Source: Phragmites australis (lineage: Eukaryota > Streptophyta > Magnoliopsida > Poales > Poaceae). Taken from it: a DNA stretch of 64,000 nt. Below the pieces are notes generated by a model. It had not been told where the DNA came from. It saw only the letters and a program-made list of their open reading frames with translations, and did no database searches. The stretch spans positions 22,019,568-22,083,567 of the forward strand of contig NC_084937.1 of assembly GCF_958298935.1 (NCBI RefSeq), read 5' to 3'. Made by a program: the position numbers and the translations under genes. Positions 45,601 through 56,791 of the stretch are shown piece after piece (position 1 is the stretch's first letter; each line of letters opens with the position of its first letter).

Positions 45601-48239
45601 TAAGAAGTAGCTAAACGCCATGGAACATCTTATATATTGTCTTATGTGTCAGCATCCTTTAAAACAATATTAAAGGATGGATCACTTAGCTTCCAGATTT
45701 TACCAAATTCCATGATATCTAGATATCTAAAATAAGAAACAGCGCATTCTCCAAATGATGTCCTATAATTTTCATTAAGAGATCACGAAGTGAAGCTGCT
45801 TATCTTGTATTTCGAATATGCAATATGTCTTGGTGTTACACATCACCGGTGGATTTTGTTTTAGGATCCTTACTAAAATTATGTTCATGCAAATTAGTGA
45901 ATATTAAAACAAGAGCATAACTGCGATATTTTACCATATGACTGAGCTACTGTTATATACACCAACAAACCAAAACAGTTTAGATAATGTCTAGTAAGAT
46001 CGTGATTTCCTAAACCGAGAGTCCATGGAGTGTATCTCAAAACAACAGATATGGTTGGAGAATCATCTGTTTCAGACCCCCCCCCCCCCAAAAAAAAAAC
46101 ACTGTAGAGAATTCATGTCCGTATATATAATGATACGCAGTTCTCCTGCGTGTTCGAGAAAAAAAAAATTCATGTCCGTACTTCAATATTCAGAAGTGCA
46201 TTCAGACCGTCTTCCAAAGAGCCCAATAAACAAGGGTCCTGCAGGAGAGACAAGAATACAACCCTTATTTTGCATCGGATAACAAAGTACATAATATTTG
46301 GAAATACATATTAAAAAAACTTGCCAGGGTGCATGGAACTCCACAGAGAAGAAATTTCATGTTGATTTCTTCATCATATATTTTTATAGCTGGGAACGCT
46401 TCAGAAGAACCTTCTTCGGCCATCTCATTCTCTGGTGGGCATATATTTATTTTTGGAGCATCCCCCAGTAGACGAGGCCCAAGCTTAACACTTTGCACAT
46501 GATTGTTTCTCACACAATATAGCCGGAAGGATGCATGAGCAAGCTGAAAAGCATCCCATGTATGGCTCACCGAACTACATCCAAACATAAGAAAATTATT
46601 AGATAACATTTCTATTTGAAGATAATATAAGGTGGGGAAAGGAAACCAATACCTTTGAATCACTGACATCAATGCATGGCGAAAATGAGATGCCGCGTAA
46701 GATGAAAACGAATTTCTCCAGTATATTACGTACGGAATTCCCTGAAATGAAATAGCATCAACATTAATGAAATTCCGGACACAACAAAATTGATTCACTT
46801 TAAAGAATATAAATTAATCACAGATGGTACTTAACTACAGATATACAAGAATATAAGAATGAAAAACATGGCATTGCAAATTTGTAAAAATAAGCTGCCA
46901 GCGATTTGGCATTGCTCCAGAGCAAAAGCAAAAGAAAACTGAAGAAACTACAAAAAAAAAATCTAGATACTTTTTATGCAGCAATCTCCATGAAGGCATG
47001 AAGTGTACTCCAAGATGCGGACAATTAATGCTTTAGTTGCTCAAGAGATACAAAAATTGTACAGGGAAGCTGTCTACCTTTGAATGAACTGCTTGGGCAA
47101 GTTTTTCACCAATAGGAACTTCCAGATAAACCTGTGTTTAACATCCGGAAAGTATGTTATCAGCAACCATAAAAATCTGAAGCAAACTTTATAGAATCTG
47201 AGATAGTTACTGTATTAGGCCACGTGAATCCAATGCAATCTGGAAAGTTATCTGTTTATGAGAATAACTCAACCAAGTTGGATGGCAACCCATGCAGTGA
47301 TATGGAGAAGACACTAGAACATCAATGAGGTTACACGAAGGCTATGCTTTATTTTCGTGAACTAAATGAAACTACATTTATATTGCTGGATACATGGCAT
47401 AGCCAGATTCTATTTTCTGTATTGCATTATTCAGAACTGGATTTAACACTAGGGTACCCAATATACTCAAGTAGTGGTGACAAGGGTAGTGTAAGACAAG
47501 ACAATTTGCCTCCTTTCTCAAGTAACAGGCAATTGTTGCAAAATGCAAAATCATCAAGCAAACAAACTGGAACGACTGCTGCAGGTTCATACAGCAGAAT
47601 TCAAAACATCATTATTGCACTATGCTACTAATAAGTTATCTCAAAAACTCAAGCGCATGCTCCAGCTAGGACCTGATGCGGTCAGATATCAGGTCCTGGT
47701 GACTGCCATTCCATTACAGCTAATTGCATAGCACTACAAACTGCTGTCACCATTTGACTAACAAGTAATAACATTTTAACACACTTGAGAAAACTTTGGA
47801 GCTCACAATCGTGGGGAATGGTGGGCTGATGAGAGAGCTAAAGGCCTGCGGGTCAGACACATCTGCATCGCCCCACACAAGTGAACCGATCTCCTTCTCA
47901 TCCTCGAGCTGCTGCCCCTGGATGTACAAGAAATTGGGCTGTACCACCCGCTGCGCCTCTAGGAACTGCTCCGGTGTAGGATTGAACAGTGTGTGCACCT
48001 GCATTCAAAAGCCCCCTCATTCAGGTTAGACACAGAAGAAAAACCATCACCACACTCAAGCGAGAACACCAACTGACCTCCAATCTCCCAGCCGAGCTGA
48101 GCTCCGGGAACGGGTACGACGGACGCAGCCGCTTTGCCTCTGGCCCGGCCCTCGCCGGCACACGCTTATCAGCATGCTTCCCACAGAGCACCGCGAGGAG
48201 CACACAGTTGTTCCGCGAGAAGCTCTGGATTTGAGACAT
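42669..48239 (-). CDS. ARID4: ARID and PHD-type domain nuclear protein (ARID4-like), 15 exons
   Basis: I reconstruct coding exons (minus): 48239-48078, 47998-47807, 47131-47078, 46741-46653, 46574-46325, 46238-46182, 45517-45486, 45082-44947, 44867-44697, 44527-43931, 43851-43713, 43616-43518, 43148-43048, 42963-42873, 42803-42669. All have GT-AG ends except the intron after 46325, which has a GC donor. The ~767-residue product matches plant AT-rich interactive domain protein 4: start MSQIQSFSRNNCVLLAVLCG, a long N-terminal region, the DNA-binding ARID (from DFLKDVMQFLIQRGHN to LKRHYETYLLEYELAH), and a Cys/His PHD-type finger (CCLLCHSS, CGLCGEWAHFGCDR, ICPHC). Expected role: chromatin-associated transcriptional regulation. 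The exon at 43851-43713 is 139 nt, one more than its neighbours' phases allow: an extra T within CACAATTCG at about 43800 shifts the ARID frame. It is a sequencing error or a disabled allele. It is convergent with the gamma-prolamin gene. Confidence 0.88.
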
Positions 48240-50330
48240 GACTGGCTGGTCGGAGCCCCGCCAGCGGCCAAGCAGAAAACGCCCCTCCTCTCCAAATCTA
48301 CCTCACACCTTCATGAAGCCGGCCCGGCGACACCAAGACCGGATCAGAAATCCCCCAAAATCGAACCAAATCCGCAGTGAAAACCCGCAAATCTGAGCGG
48401 GCAACCTTACCAAGACGTGATTTTGCGGCCGAATCGGCGGCGGGGCAGCTCAAACGGCGCCGGACTCGGAGGGGAAGGGGAGGATTCAATCCGGGGCAAA
48501 GGGGAAAAAGAAGAGTGAAGTGCGCGAGAACACACGGCGCCTAGCCAGCCCTAAACGATTTGCGGGAATAGCTACAACAACGCAAAGGGAAATCCCACTG
48601 CGGAGACAATAAAAAAGTGGCGTACTTGTGGTGGTGGCGAATCGGCCCACGCCCCCATCCCGATCGAGCCGAACACACAAACAACCACACCAAGCGCGGC
48701 TCAGCAACCAATCCAGAGAGGGGGGAAAAGAAAGAAATTTCTCCAAGAATCCGAACAAGAAAGGTGAAGCGGGATTATCAGGCGAAGACCACGCGGATTA
48801 GGCACGCCGGCTCCTCATTAGCCGGGAGCTAACAATCTCTTCCTCTAGAACAGTACGAGCTCAGGGAGGGTCCGTCAAGATCAGATTTTTGACGGCTGTT
48901 GGGGGGTGCGGCCCGCTGGCCCGGGGATTCTCGCGGACTTTTCCTCCTCGGATTTTTGCCTGCTAACTCACATCGCGGCGCAGGCGCTTGCTTCCTTTCT
49001 TGATGAGTAGATGAGTCGATGTGCGCTGGAGCGTTGTTTTCCTGGCGCTTTTTCGTTTTCTCCTTTTCCTCCTGCCGCTGCTCCTCATTACTGCTCCGAG
49101 GGACGGAGCCGGAGGAAAATCTGAATTAAAAGATTGGGATTTTTGGGACGGGATTGGAGGGGTGGGGGAAATAATCTGTCTCTGGGATTGTTTTTGCCGG
49201 ATCGGAATATCTGATGCTGCTTTCGGGTGTGCATGTATTTGGTGGCGTTTGGTGCTGGATTCCGTGCGGTGTGGTGTAGCGTAACTGCGCTGGTGGCGAT
49301 CGGGATGGGGCTTGACTCTTTGAACGCGCCGAGCGCATCGGAAGCGTGCACGGGCATTTGCTTGCTTGCTGCTTTGGGTGGGGGTGCCGGGGTGGCTTGT
49401 GTTTGTGTAGTTCGTGGGGGCAAAGTGCCCGTTTGATCCGTTTCGGCATGTTCCCAACGGTGGAGCGAGCAGCAGAGCTCACGCGCGGGTCGTCTCTCTG
49501 GCTGTGGCTGGTGGGTCCCACTTTTAAGGTTATCCCCAGTATACAGTATCATCGGTGGGCCCAACAATAATTGCCCTCCCCTTTCTCTCGTTGCCCCCAA
49601 CCGTACTTCTGTGTGTTAGTTTTGATCTCGACACCTAATTAACTTAAGAGTCCTAGGGTATTGATACACCCACGTCGTGTCATAATCGGTGACGAAACTA
49701 TTTTTGTTTCGGTTCCAAGTCACATAACGCAAAATAAAAGGGGAAGCCGAACATCTCATTGCACGAATTGATCGCTCTCGAAATTAGCCTCACCTGACAC
49801 TCTTAAACCCTAAAACCGATCACTAAGATGTTATTACGATTTGAAGGTCGTCATTGCTATCGTGTCATCCCAGTGTTCGCCCTTGATGCCACCATATCGC
49901 CAACACCGACGTGAGGCTACATCAACCTATACCAATCCTAGCAACTGTTCTTCCCTAAATGACCGAGATCATCACAATAGCCTCTCAAAGCAACGATTAG
50001 ATTAATTAATTTCCACATAAATCTAAGTGTTTGTGTTTATGCTAGTTGATCCTTACGGCTTAGTTAGTCTATTCAATATTTGCAAAACTAGACGCCAATT
50101 TGAAAAATTGCACATCTAACCTTTCGTCGCCCATTAGAAGGACGACAAAAAAGTGTCGTTCATTCGACGAGCGATATCTAGTGAGGCCCACTAGGAAACG
50201 GGAGGGGATTAAATAAGGTCGCTGATGTGCCTGCCATGGCGATGTGTCGCCCTTCCAACAGGCGACAGGATCGTTTGCGTGCGCACCCAGGAGTCTCACG
50301 CAACTCATTTTTGCCATCCGCCAGCAAAGA
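48240..50330. other. Upstream region of the ARID4-like gene and intergenic DNA
   Basis: Positions 48240-48960 are GC-rich and probably hold the 5' UTR and promoter of the minus-strand ARID gene. Open frames on both strands at 48963-49600 are composition effects with no recognisable domain. The rest to 50330 shows no gene. Confidence 0.5.
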
Positions 50331-50415
50331 GGAAAGAGAGGAAGAGAGAGCAGAGAGGAGAAGGAGGAGAGGAGTGGAGAGGAGAGAAGAGGGGAGGGGA
50401 GAGGAGGGAGAATGA
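50331..50415. repeat. GA-rich simple sequence
   Basis: A run of GAGAGG/AGGAGA-type purine repeats. Open frames here are low-complexity artefacts. Confidence 0.85.
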
Positions 50416-50489
50416 AATGGAGAAGCCTTGTCGAAATCGAAGATAATTTTTTTTGTCTTTGTTTTTTTTTACAAACCACTTAGGGTGGC

Positions 50490-50694
50490 CACTAGATCTC
50501 GGTTTAGACATAGTTTAGGTCTTAGATATAGGTTCAAAAATAGTTTAGAACACAGATCTAGCTTTAGACATAGGTTAGAAATTAGATGTATTATGTGGAC
50601 ATAGGTTAGCAATTAGATATGGTATTTAGATATAGGTTCAGAATTAGATCTAGGACTTAGATATAGTTTAGCAATGAGATGTAGGTTTAGACAT
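50490..50694. repeat. Degenerate minisatellite (TTAGAYATAGGTTYAGAA-like)
   Basis: About 6-7 degenerate copies of a ~30-bp unit with TTTAGACATAGGTTAG and TAGATATAGGTTCAGAA. The Copia insertion at 50695 interrupts its right side; similar AT-rich sequence (GATGTAGGATTTAG) continues at 62140 beyond the insertion. Confidence 0.65.
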
Positions 50695-52168
50695 TGAATG
50701 TACTAGATATCGTCTAGAGGGGGTGAATAGGCGTTGCTAAAAATTAAAATCTTCGTAGCGGATTAACAAAATCCGAAACTTCCGAGTTCAGTCCAGAACT
50801 TCTGGGTATCGGAAGTTCCGAGTTCAACTCAGACTTTCCGACTAAATAGAACGAAATAAAACGCTTAGGTACTTCTAGTTGAATCTAGTTGTTACCACAG
50901 GTTCCAAAGTAAGCGTAGAGTGTTTTCCACCTTTCATCTGTAGGCACAAACTCACAAATATGTAGATCGGGGCAAATTACTCAAAAATCAACTAGAACAA
51001 CAAAGAACACAAAGAAAACAAAGGAGATAAGAATTTATTTTCCAAAGTTCGGATCCAACGATCCTATCTCTCTGTTGAGGTGCTCACAAAGAGTCGGGTC
51101 TCTTTCAACCCTATTCCTCACCAAGCGATCACGAAGATCGAGTTTGGGCTTACTCAAATTCCTATTTTCTTGCAAATGTAAGGATGAACCTTCACAAATG
51201 TCACATGGCACTCCACAAGCTTGAGTGCTCGGCGGGTGACGCCTAGCCGTCTAGGAGCTCAAATCTCCAAGAGTAACGAACGTGAAATCGACTGGCTTGA
51301 CGACGAACTCGAGTGCTCAAAGGTTTGAATGGAGCTCACTAGCAATCAATCACACAACCCAACTCTCAAAATCTTGCAAAATTTAATTCCTAAGATAGTA
51401 GGAGAGCTATTTAATAGATATGAATGCTTTTGTCTTCGTGGTTGACCAGCAACAAATGAAGGGAGGGGGCGAGGAGGTATTTATACCCAACCCCCCAAAA
51501 CTAGCTGTTATATAGCTTTTCTGCACAAACCCGAAACTTTCGGGATAGCTCAAGACTTAGAAATCGAGGATCCCTGCTCGAAAGGGATCTTAAGATTCTG
51601 GTACCCGAAAGTTCCGGGCTGAGCCAGCCCGGAACTTTCGGGTTAAGCACTGAAATCCTAACCGAGCACCCCCAGCCTAGACTCAACTGGAGGTTTCGGC
51701 TACCTGGAACTTCCGAGCCAGCCCGGAACTTCCAGGTTGGTTTAAATAAAGCAAACCGAGCACCCTTGCTCGGAGCTCCACTCGGATATTCCGGCTACTC
51801 AAAACTTCCAGGTTGCACCCCAAACTTTCGGGTACACAAAGCAACTTTAAAAACCCGGTGTTTGTGGAGTGATTTGTGCCTCTCATCTTTAGGATAAAAG
51901 GATATTTTGAGCACTAAAACATCCTCAAGACAATCTAAACGCATCTCTCTTGATAGAACGACATACCTATACTCAAATTCAAAAATAAAATCAATTAAAA
52001 CTATTGAGTACCCATGTGTCACTTCTCTTTTCGTTTTGAGGGATGCCAACGTTGTTTAACATCTTTAATGGAACTAAAACTTGTTCATAATATCATTAAA
52101 CTCATTAGTCTCTTAATCGTTTGTCGTCAATTATCTAAAACGCACATACGGGCCTAAATGCACTTTCA
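50695..52168 (-). mobile_element. 3' LTR of element C
   Basis: On the minus strand it starts TGAAAGTGCATTTAGGCCC at 52168, after a purine-rich tract (AAAGAGGAGAGAT), and ends GTACATTCA at 50695. It carries many degenerate CCGGAACTTCCGGG palindromes. Confidence 0.85.
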
Positions 52169-52329
52169 ATCTCTCCTCTTTTTTTGTAATTGATGACAAC
52201 ACGATTAAAACTTATAAAAGATAATTTAATTAAAGATTTTGAATCCTTAAGTATATGGTGAGCTTAATCCGCTATCACCCTTAAGCTTAGGCAAATCACA
52301 AATAAGATCTAAAACACTAATTCGAGTGA

Positions 52330-54860
52330 CATGATCTAGAGCAACATGACAAAGTCTTTTGCAACAACTGATGTAGAAGAAGCATATCCAAAAATAACAC
52401 TTTTAACACGAGATGCACGTACAAGGGAGGAGAACCAATTCTTATCACCAGACATGTGGCGAGAGCATGTAGAATCGACTAGCCAAATATTCTCCTTCCT
52501 CGCTCAAGAAGCCTACAAGGCAACAGAAGATGTCGAGGCTTCAGTACTAGGGTTAGTAATAAGACATTTAGATATCAGTACTGAGTCACCTGACTGGAAA
52601 TGCAAGTAGGTAAAATATGAGTAACCCGAGTAGACTCAACTCAAGAAGCTCGAGTAGGTTCAACTCAAGAAGCACTAGTAGCTCGAGTAGTCTTAACTCG
52701 AGAAGCCCGAGTAGGCTCATGATGAGTTACACGAGTAGTAAAAGGTCATGATTGTTTCACCCGAGGCACAAAATAAGTTGCAACAACCTCATGAGAGATA
52801 ACACGTGCCTTTCAGAAATTAGATCTAGCCTTAAACTTTTCTTTCCTTTGTTGTTTAGCTAGTCTAAAGCAAAATCTACTAAATGTCCATCTCTATCACA
52901 ATGAGTACAATTGTACTTAACCCGGTGTGTGAATTTAAGAGAAGAAACAACATTTATATTCATTGTAGAAGATAAAAATCCAGCAGACTTAAAACAACAT
53001 TCTTAGGTTCAGATTTAGCAAGTGTTTCAAATTTACCACTACTAAGAGTCCTGACAATAATGAATGCATTTGTCTTAGAACGATCATAGAGATCAAAACA
53101 TAAACCTTGTTTACATGTGCTTGATTTAGATTAATACAAAATCAAGTTCAGATTTTTTTTCCCTTAGAAAAATGTTCTAAAGTTTCTTCCAAGTAATCAA
53201 CCTATTTAGAAAGAGTTGGGCACTTATTACAAGAAACATTCATGGGTTTCTTTTATTTATAATAATTAGAGCATAAAAGATCCTCATGAGTAATCATGTT
53301 ATTAGATATTTGAGAAAATCTCGCATTAGCATCATGCAACTTCAATTTTAGAATTGAGCAATTAAAACTAGAAGTTGAATCAAGCAAATCAGACGTTGAA
53401 CAACTAATACTTTTAACTTGTCTGCAGTTTAACAAAATAAGTTTCTCATTCTTCTCAATTTATTCTCTGAGTCTCCCAAGAGTAGAAGCATGAACATCTC
53501 TAAAAGAAGTGAGCTGAGTATAAATTAAGTCACGTGACTTGGAAGCATCATCATCAGGAATTAAAATCTTAAGTCTTGCGATTTATAATTCAGTGATTCA
53601 ATTGAAACATCATATTTCTTAATTTTTTTTATTTTTCTCAAAGAGTGTACCAAGATGAACAACAACATTAGATAGATCATTATAAGTAGGTAATACCTCG
53701 TTACCGTCATTGTCAAGTTCATCCTTGGTGCGGCTTTCTTTGTTGCTTGCCATGAGATACAACCCAGGCAAATCACGCAATGTCTTGCTCTTGGATGTTA
53801 TGTCATCCTCGCTGCTCTCCGAATCAATGTCACTCAAGTTGACATATTCGAGTGCCAAAAGAACTTGATGCACAACCTTACGGTTGAGAAAGCTCTTCTA
53901 CTTGTCATTGAACGAGCACTTCTTTTCCTCCTTCTTCTCTTTTGATGCCTTCTTTACAAGCTTAGGACAATTGGAATGAATATGATTGAGATCATCACAT
54001 TCATAGCATCTTTGAGTACCTCCAATTCCTCTCTTTCTCATACGTACATTTTTCAATGCTTTAGAGAAACGAGTAGAGAGTAATGATAAATCTTCTTCAG
54101 AATTAATTCAAGCTGATCTTCGGTTAGAGAAGATATAGAAGATAATGAAAAGCTTGACGTGGAAGATTAAATATGAGACATGCTGGGTTGAGAGACCAAA
54201 GCAATTGATTTATTAACATTCTTCCTAGCAAAGACATCTAGCTCATGACTTTTTAATTTAGAATAAAAACATCTAATGTAAAGTGTACTCATGACAGTAG
54301 ATTCTCTAATCGATGTAACTTTCATCTCCCACACTGACATATATAAAGCGCTTAGTAATTGATGTGCATTCTTAGCATCAGTATATGTAACATTAACAAC
54401 ACACAATTTTTATTAAATTGAGCAAAGAAATCATCAAGAGACTCACCGAATTTCATCTCAAATTTCATGTATTCTTTCTTATATAAATCTTAACGTATCT
54501 CTTTAATGGTAGATGAACCTTCATGGTAATCACAAAGTGCTTTTCATACCTCATATGCCGATTTGAAATGTATTACGCGGTCGAAGTCACTTCTTCCTAG
54601 GCCTTGGATGATCAAATTCCTTGCCTTGTTGTTCGCCTCGACGACCGACATGTTCTGTGGCGTCACCTCATTGTTCTCTAGAACCACGTATGGTTTGTAA
54701 ATTTTTTCCCAAATTGCAAAGCCTTGTGCTTGAATGTAGGCTTCCATCTTCGCCTTCCAGAACTGAAAATCAATTTCATGAAAAACACAAGGTTTTGTGG
54801 AATACCTATCTGAAGTCATGTTTCTAATTACCGATTAAGATCAATTAGAAAAGTATTAAG
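52330..54860 (-). pseudogene. Copia family D gag and protease start, minus copy
   Basis: The minus strand starts at ATG 54819 (MTSDRYSTKPCVFHEIDFQF, then VLENNEVTPQNMSVVEANNK), continues through gag (54406-53253; DIDSESSEDDITSKSKTLRD, coiled-coil tail) and reaches a protease-like segment (STCSRHMSGDKNWFSS, about 52500-52440). The usual DSG is DST here. Between them, a TRAS/VEPTRAS-like tandem repeat lies at about 52615-52740. Downstream pol is missing. It is the same family as 37318-38910. Confidence 0.82.
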
Positions 54861-54872
54861 GCTCTGATACTA
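54861..54872 (-). other. Primer-binding site of family D copy
   Basis: Reverse complement reads TAGTATCAGAGC, one mismatch from the initiator-Met site TGGTATCAGAGC, just upstream of the family D gag. Confidence 0.75.
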
Positions 54873-54882
54873 ATCGTAGGAT

Positions 54883-56110
54883 TGATTACACTCTAATAAG
54901 GCAATCAGAGGGGGTGAATGATTATGGAAACCAAATTCAAGGATTAGTTCACCCAAATGGAAATCGATTGAAACTCGGTATTCCACTTGAAACATATTGT
55001 ACATGCTCTACTAAAAACAATGTAGAGAAAGATCTACTGGTCCGATTGCCCTCAAATTTGTATAGCTGAAGCTAGTTTCAAATACGAAACTAACCGAACA
55101 AGAATCGAGTCAATGGATATAAGGATCAAGAACTATGCCTAGTCGAAGAAGACTGTATCAACCAGAATCGAGTAGATTGAAACCTCGTCAAGTTAACAAA
55201 AAGTTACTCTAGATCAAACCAAATCCACTCAAAATTTTCATAGATCAAACACTAGATATTCTATCAAGGTTTTGGACAGATTAAACCAAGATAATACTCG
55301 ATAAATATGAAATCAATCTAAAACCAAAACCATGCACACAAAATATATAACACAGAGAAAATAGATGAGTTTACGAAACTTTATTTTCATTGCATAGATG
55401 AGTTTACAAGATGACTTTCCAAAGTATCAAACAAGGATTTTCACAATATCCCAAAACCCTAGATAGCCCTACTCTCTAGATCAAAAGTCTAAATATGATC
55501 TCATTCTTTTTTGGCCCGCTTACCCTGACTGAGACCCTCTCAATATATAGCCCTCCAAACCGTCCATAGTTTGGAAAAAAAACCTTGTCATATCCTACCC
55601 GGGCGCAAATCATACCAAGACACATCCACCCAAAACTAAATCCAACTCGTGCTCGAGTCCAACTCAGACTAGCACTCGATTTCTTATGGGACTAGAGTCT
55701 TCGATCAATTAGATTGCAGCCTGACCTTGCCATGTACTCTAACGGCTCCATCATCCGAACACACAATCTGGTTAGCCACGACCTTGCATACGTTACCCTT
55801 CTTCGCAATGCACCTAGTCGCACATATGCAACCTTGTCTTCACATATATTGTTCTCTAGCCTGAACGTCTCGTATAACATCATCGATCACTACAACCTCA
55901 GTTCCTCCTGAACCTAGTCGTTGAACCTCATATTCTCCCTAAACTTAGTTCGCTCATTTGTCCTCGACCATGTTCGCCTTCAAGCAACACATGCACATGA
56001 ATCAATAAACGAGTACGAGCACAAGTCCTTCCCAACTTGACTCAAAATTAGTTCACGCAACACTACTCACGAGTATATTGCATCATCTCTTCGCTAACAC
56101 TAGCGTATAA
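54883..56110 (-). mobile_element. 5' LTR of the family D copy (upper end approximate)
   Basis: Starts (plus strand) TGATTACACTCTAAT next to the PBS and includes CAGAGGGGGTGAATGATT, the purine-rich motif seen near LTR ends of elements A and C. The other end is not sharply visible; element C gag-like sequence resumes near 56160. No other LTR of this copy remains. Confidence 0.5.
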
Positions 56111-56159
56111 GCATAGCTAAGCAACAACTTAGTAACTCGTGATCATTATTCTAATATTA

Positions 56160-56786
56160 TTAAGCTAAATCACTTTGCTATGCCAATTTCATCATCCAAA
56201 CCAATTTTCATCACATGATCTTAGACTACTATTTCCATTAGTTCTTTTATTTTAGTCATAGCATTTTTTACTTAGACCTTTTAGTAAGGATTCATAACCA
56301 CTATCACTATCGCTATATAGGAGCTTGAGTTATGATTTTACCTTGCGTTCTTTTGCCATAAAACACTTGGGAGCATCGTCGTCGTCGCTCATGTCACTAA
56401 AAAGTGAGCTTATTGGTGGAGTGGAGTGGATGGCGATGGTGATGACCCCTTCATCATCAGAGTTGGAGTCGGAATTAGAGTCCCACTTCTCTCCGATGTG
56501 AGCTTGACCAGAATAGACCTTCTTGTGGTTCTTGTATTTGTCCTTCTTGTAAGGCTTGCCATTCTTCTCTTCCTTGTCCTTGTTCTTCTTCTTGTTATGA
56601 CACTAGGCAATGAAGTGGACAACCTCGTCACATTCATAGAAAGCCTTCTTGGATGATCTTCTTTTGGACTTATCTTTCTTGTACTTGCTATAACCACCAT
56701 TTTTCATGAATTTATTCAACTTCCTTACAAAGAAAGTAATTTTTTCACTATCGGAGCTATCTTTTTCACTTGAGCTCGATTCTTAA
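56160..56786 (-). pseudogene. Element C gag, C-terminal part with CCHC knuckle
   Basis: On the minus strand the frame shows KNGGYSKYKKDKSKRRSSKK, a degenerate zinc knuckle (YECDEVVHFIA-stop-C at about 56645-56605; the usual Gly and a Gln are lost), an acidic SDSDSDDEG stretch and MSDDDDAPKCFMAKE, all typical of SIRE-like gag. It continues the gag at 59790-60614 once the intervening solo LTR is removed. Confidence 0.75.
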
Positions 56787-56791
56787 CTTTG

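Noticed and set aside
14916..46090. Homopolymer G or C tracts (about 14916-14929, 23856, 45284, 46078) as G-quadruplex switches
   Set aside because: Single uninterrupted runs at transposon edges or in introns; slippage or base-calling artefact is likelier than a four-tract G4 motif.
48963..49600. Several overlapping open frames upstream of the ARID4-like gene
   Set aside because: Present on both strands with biased composition and no recognisable domain; consistent with GC-rich promoter DNA.
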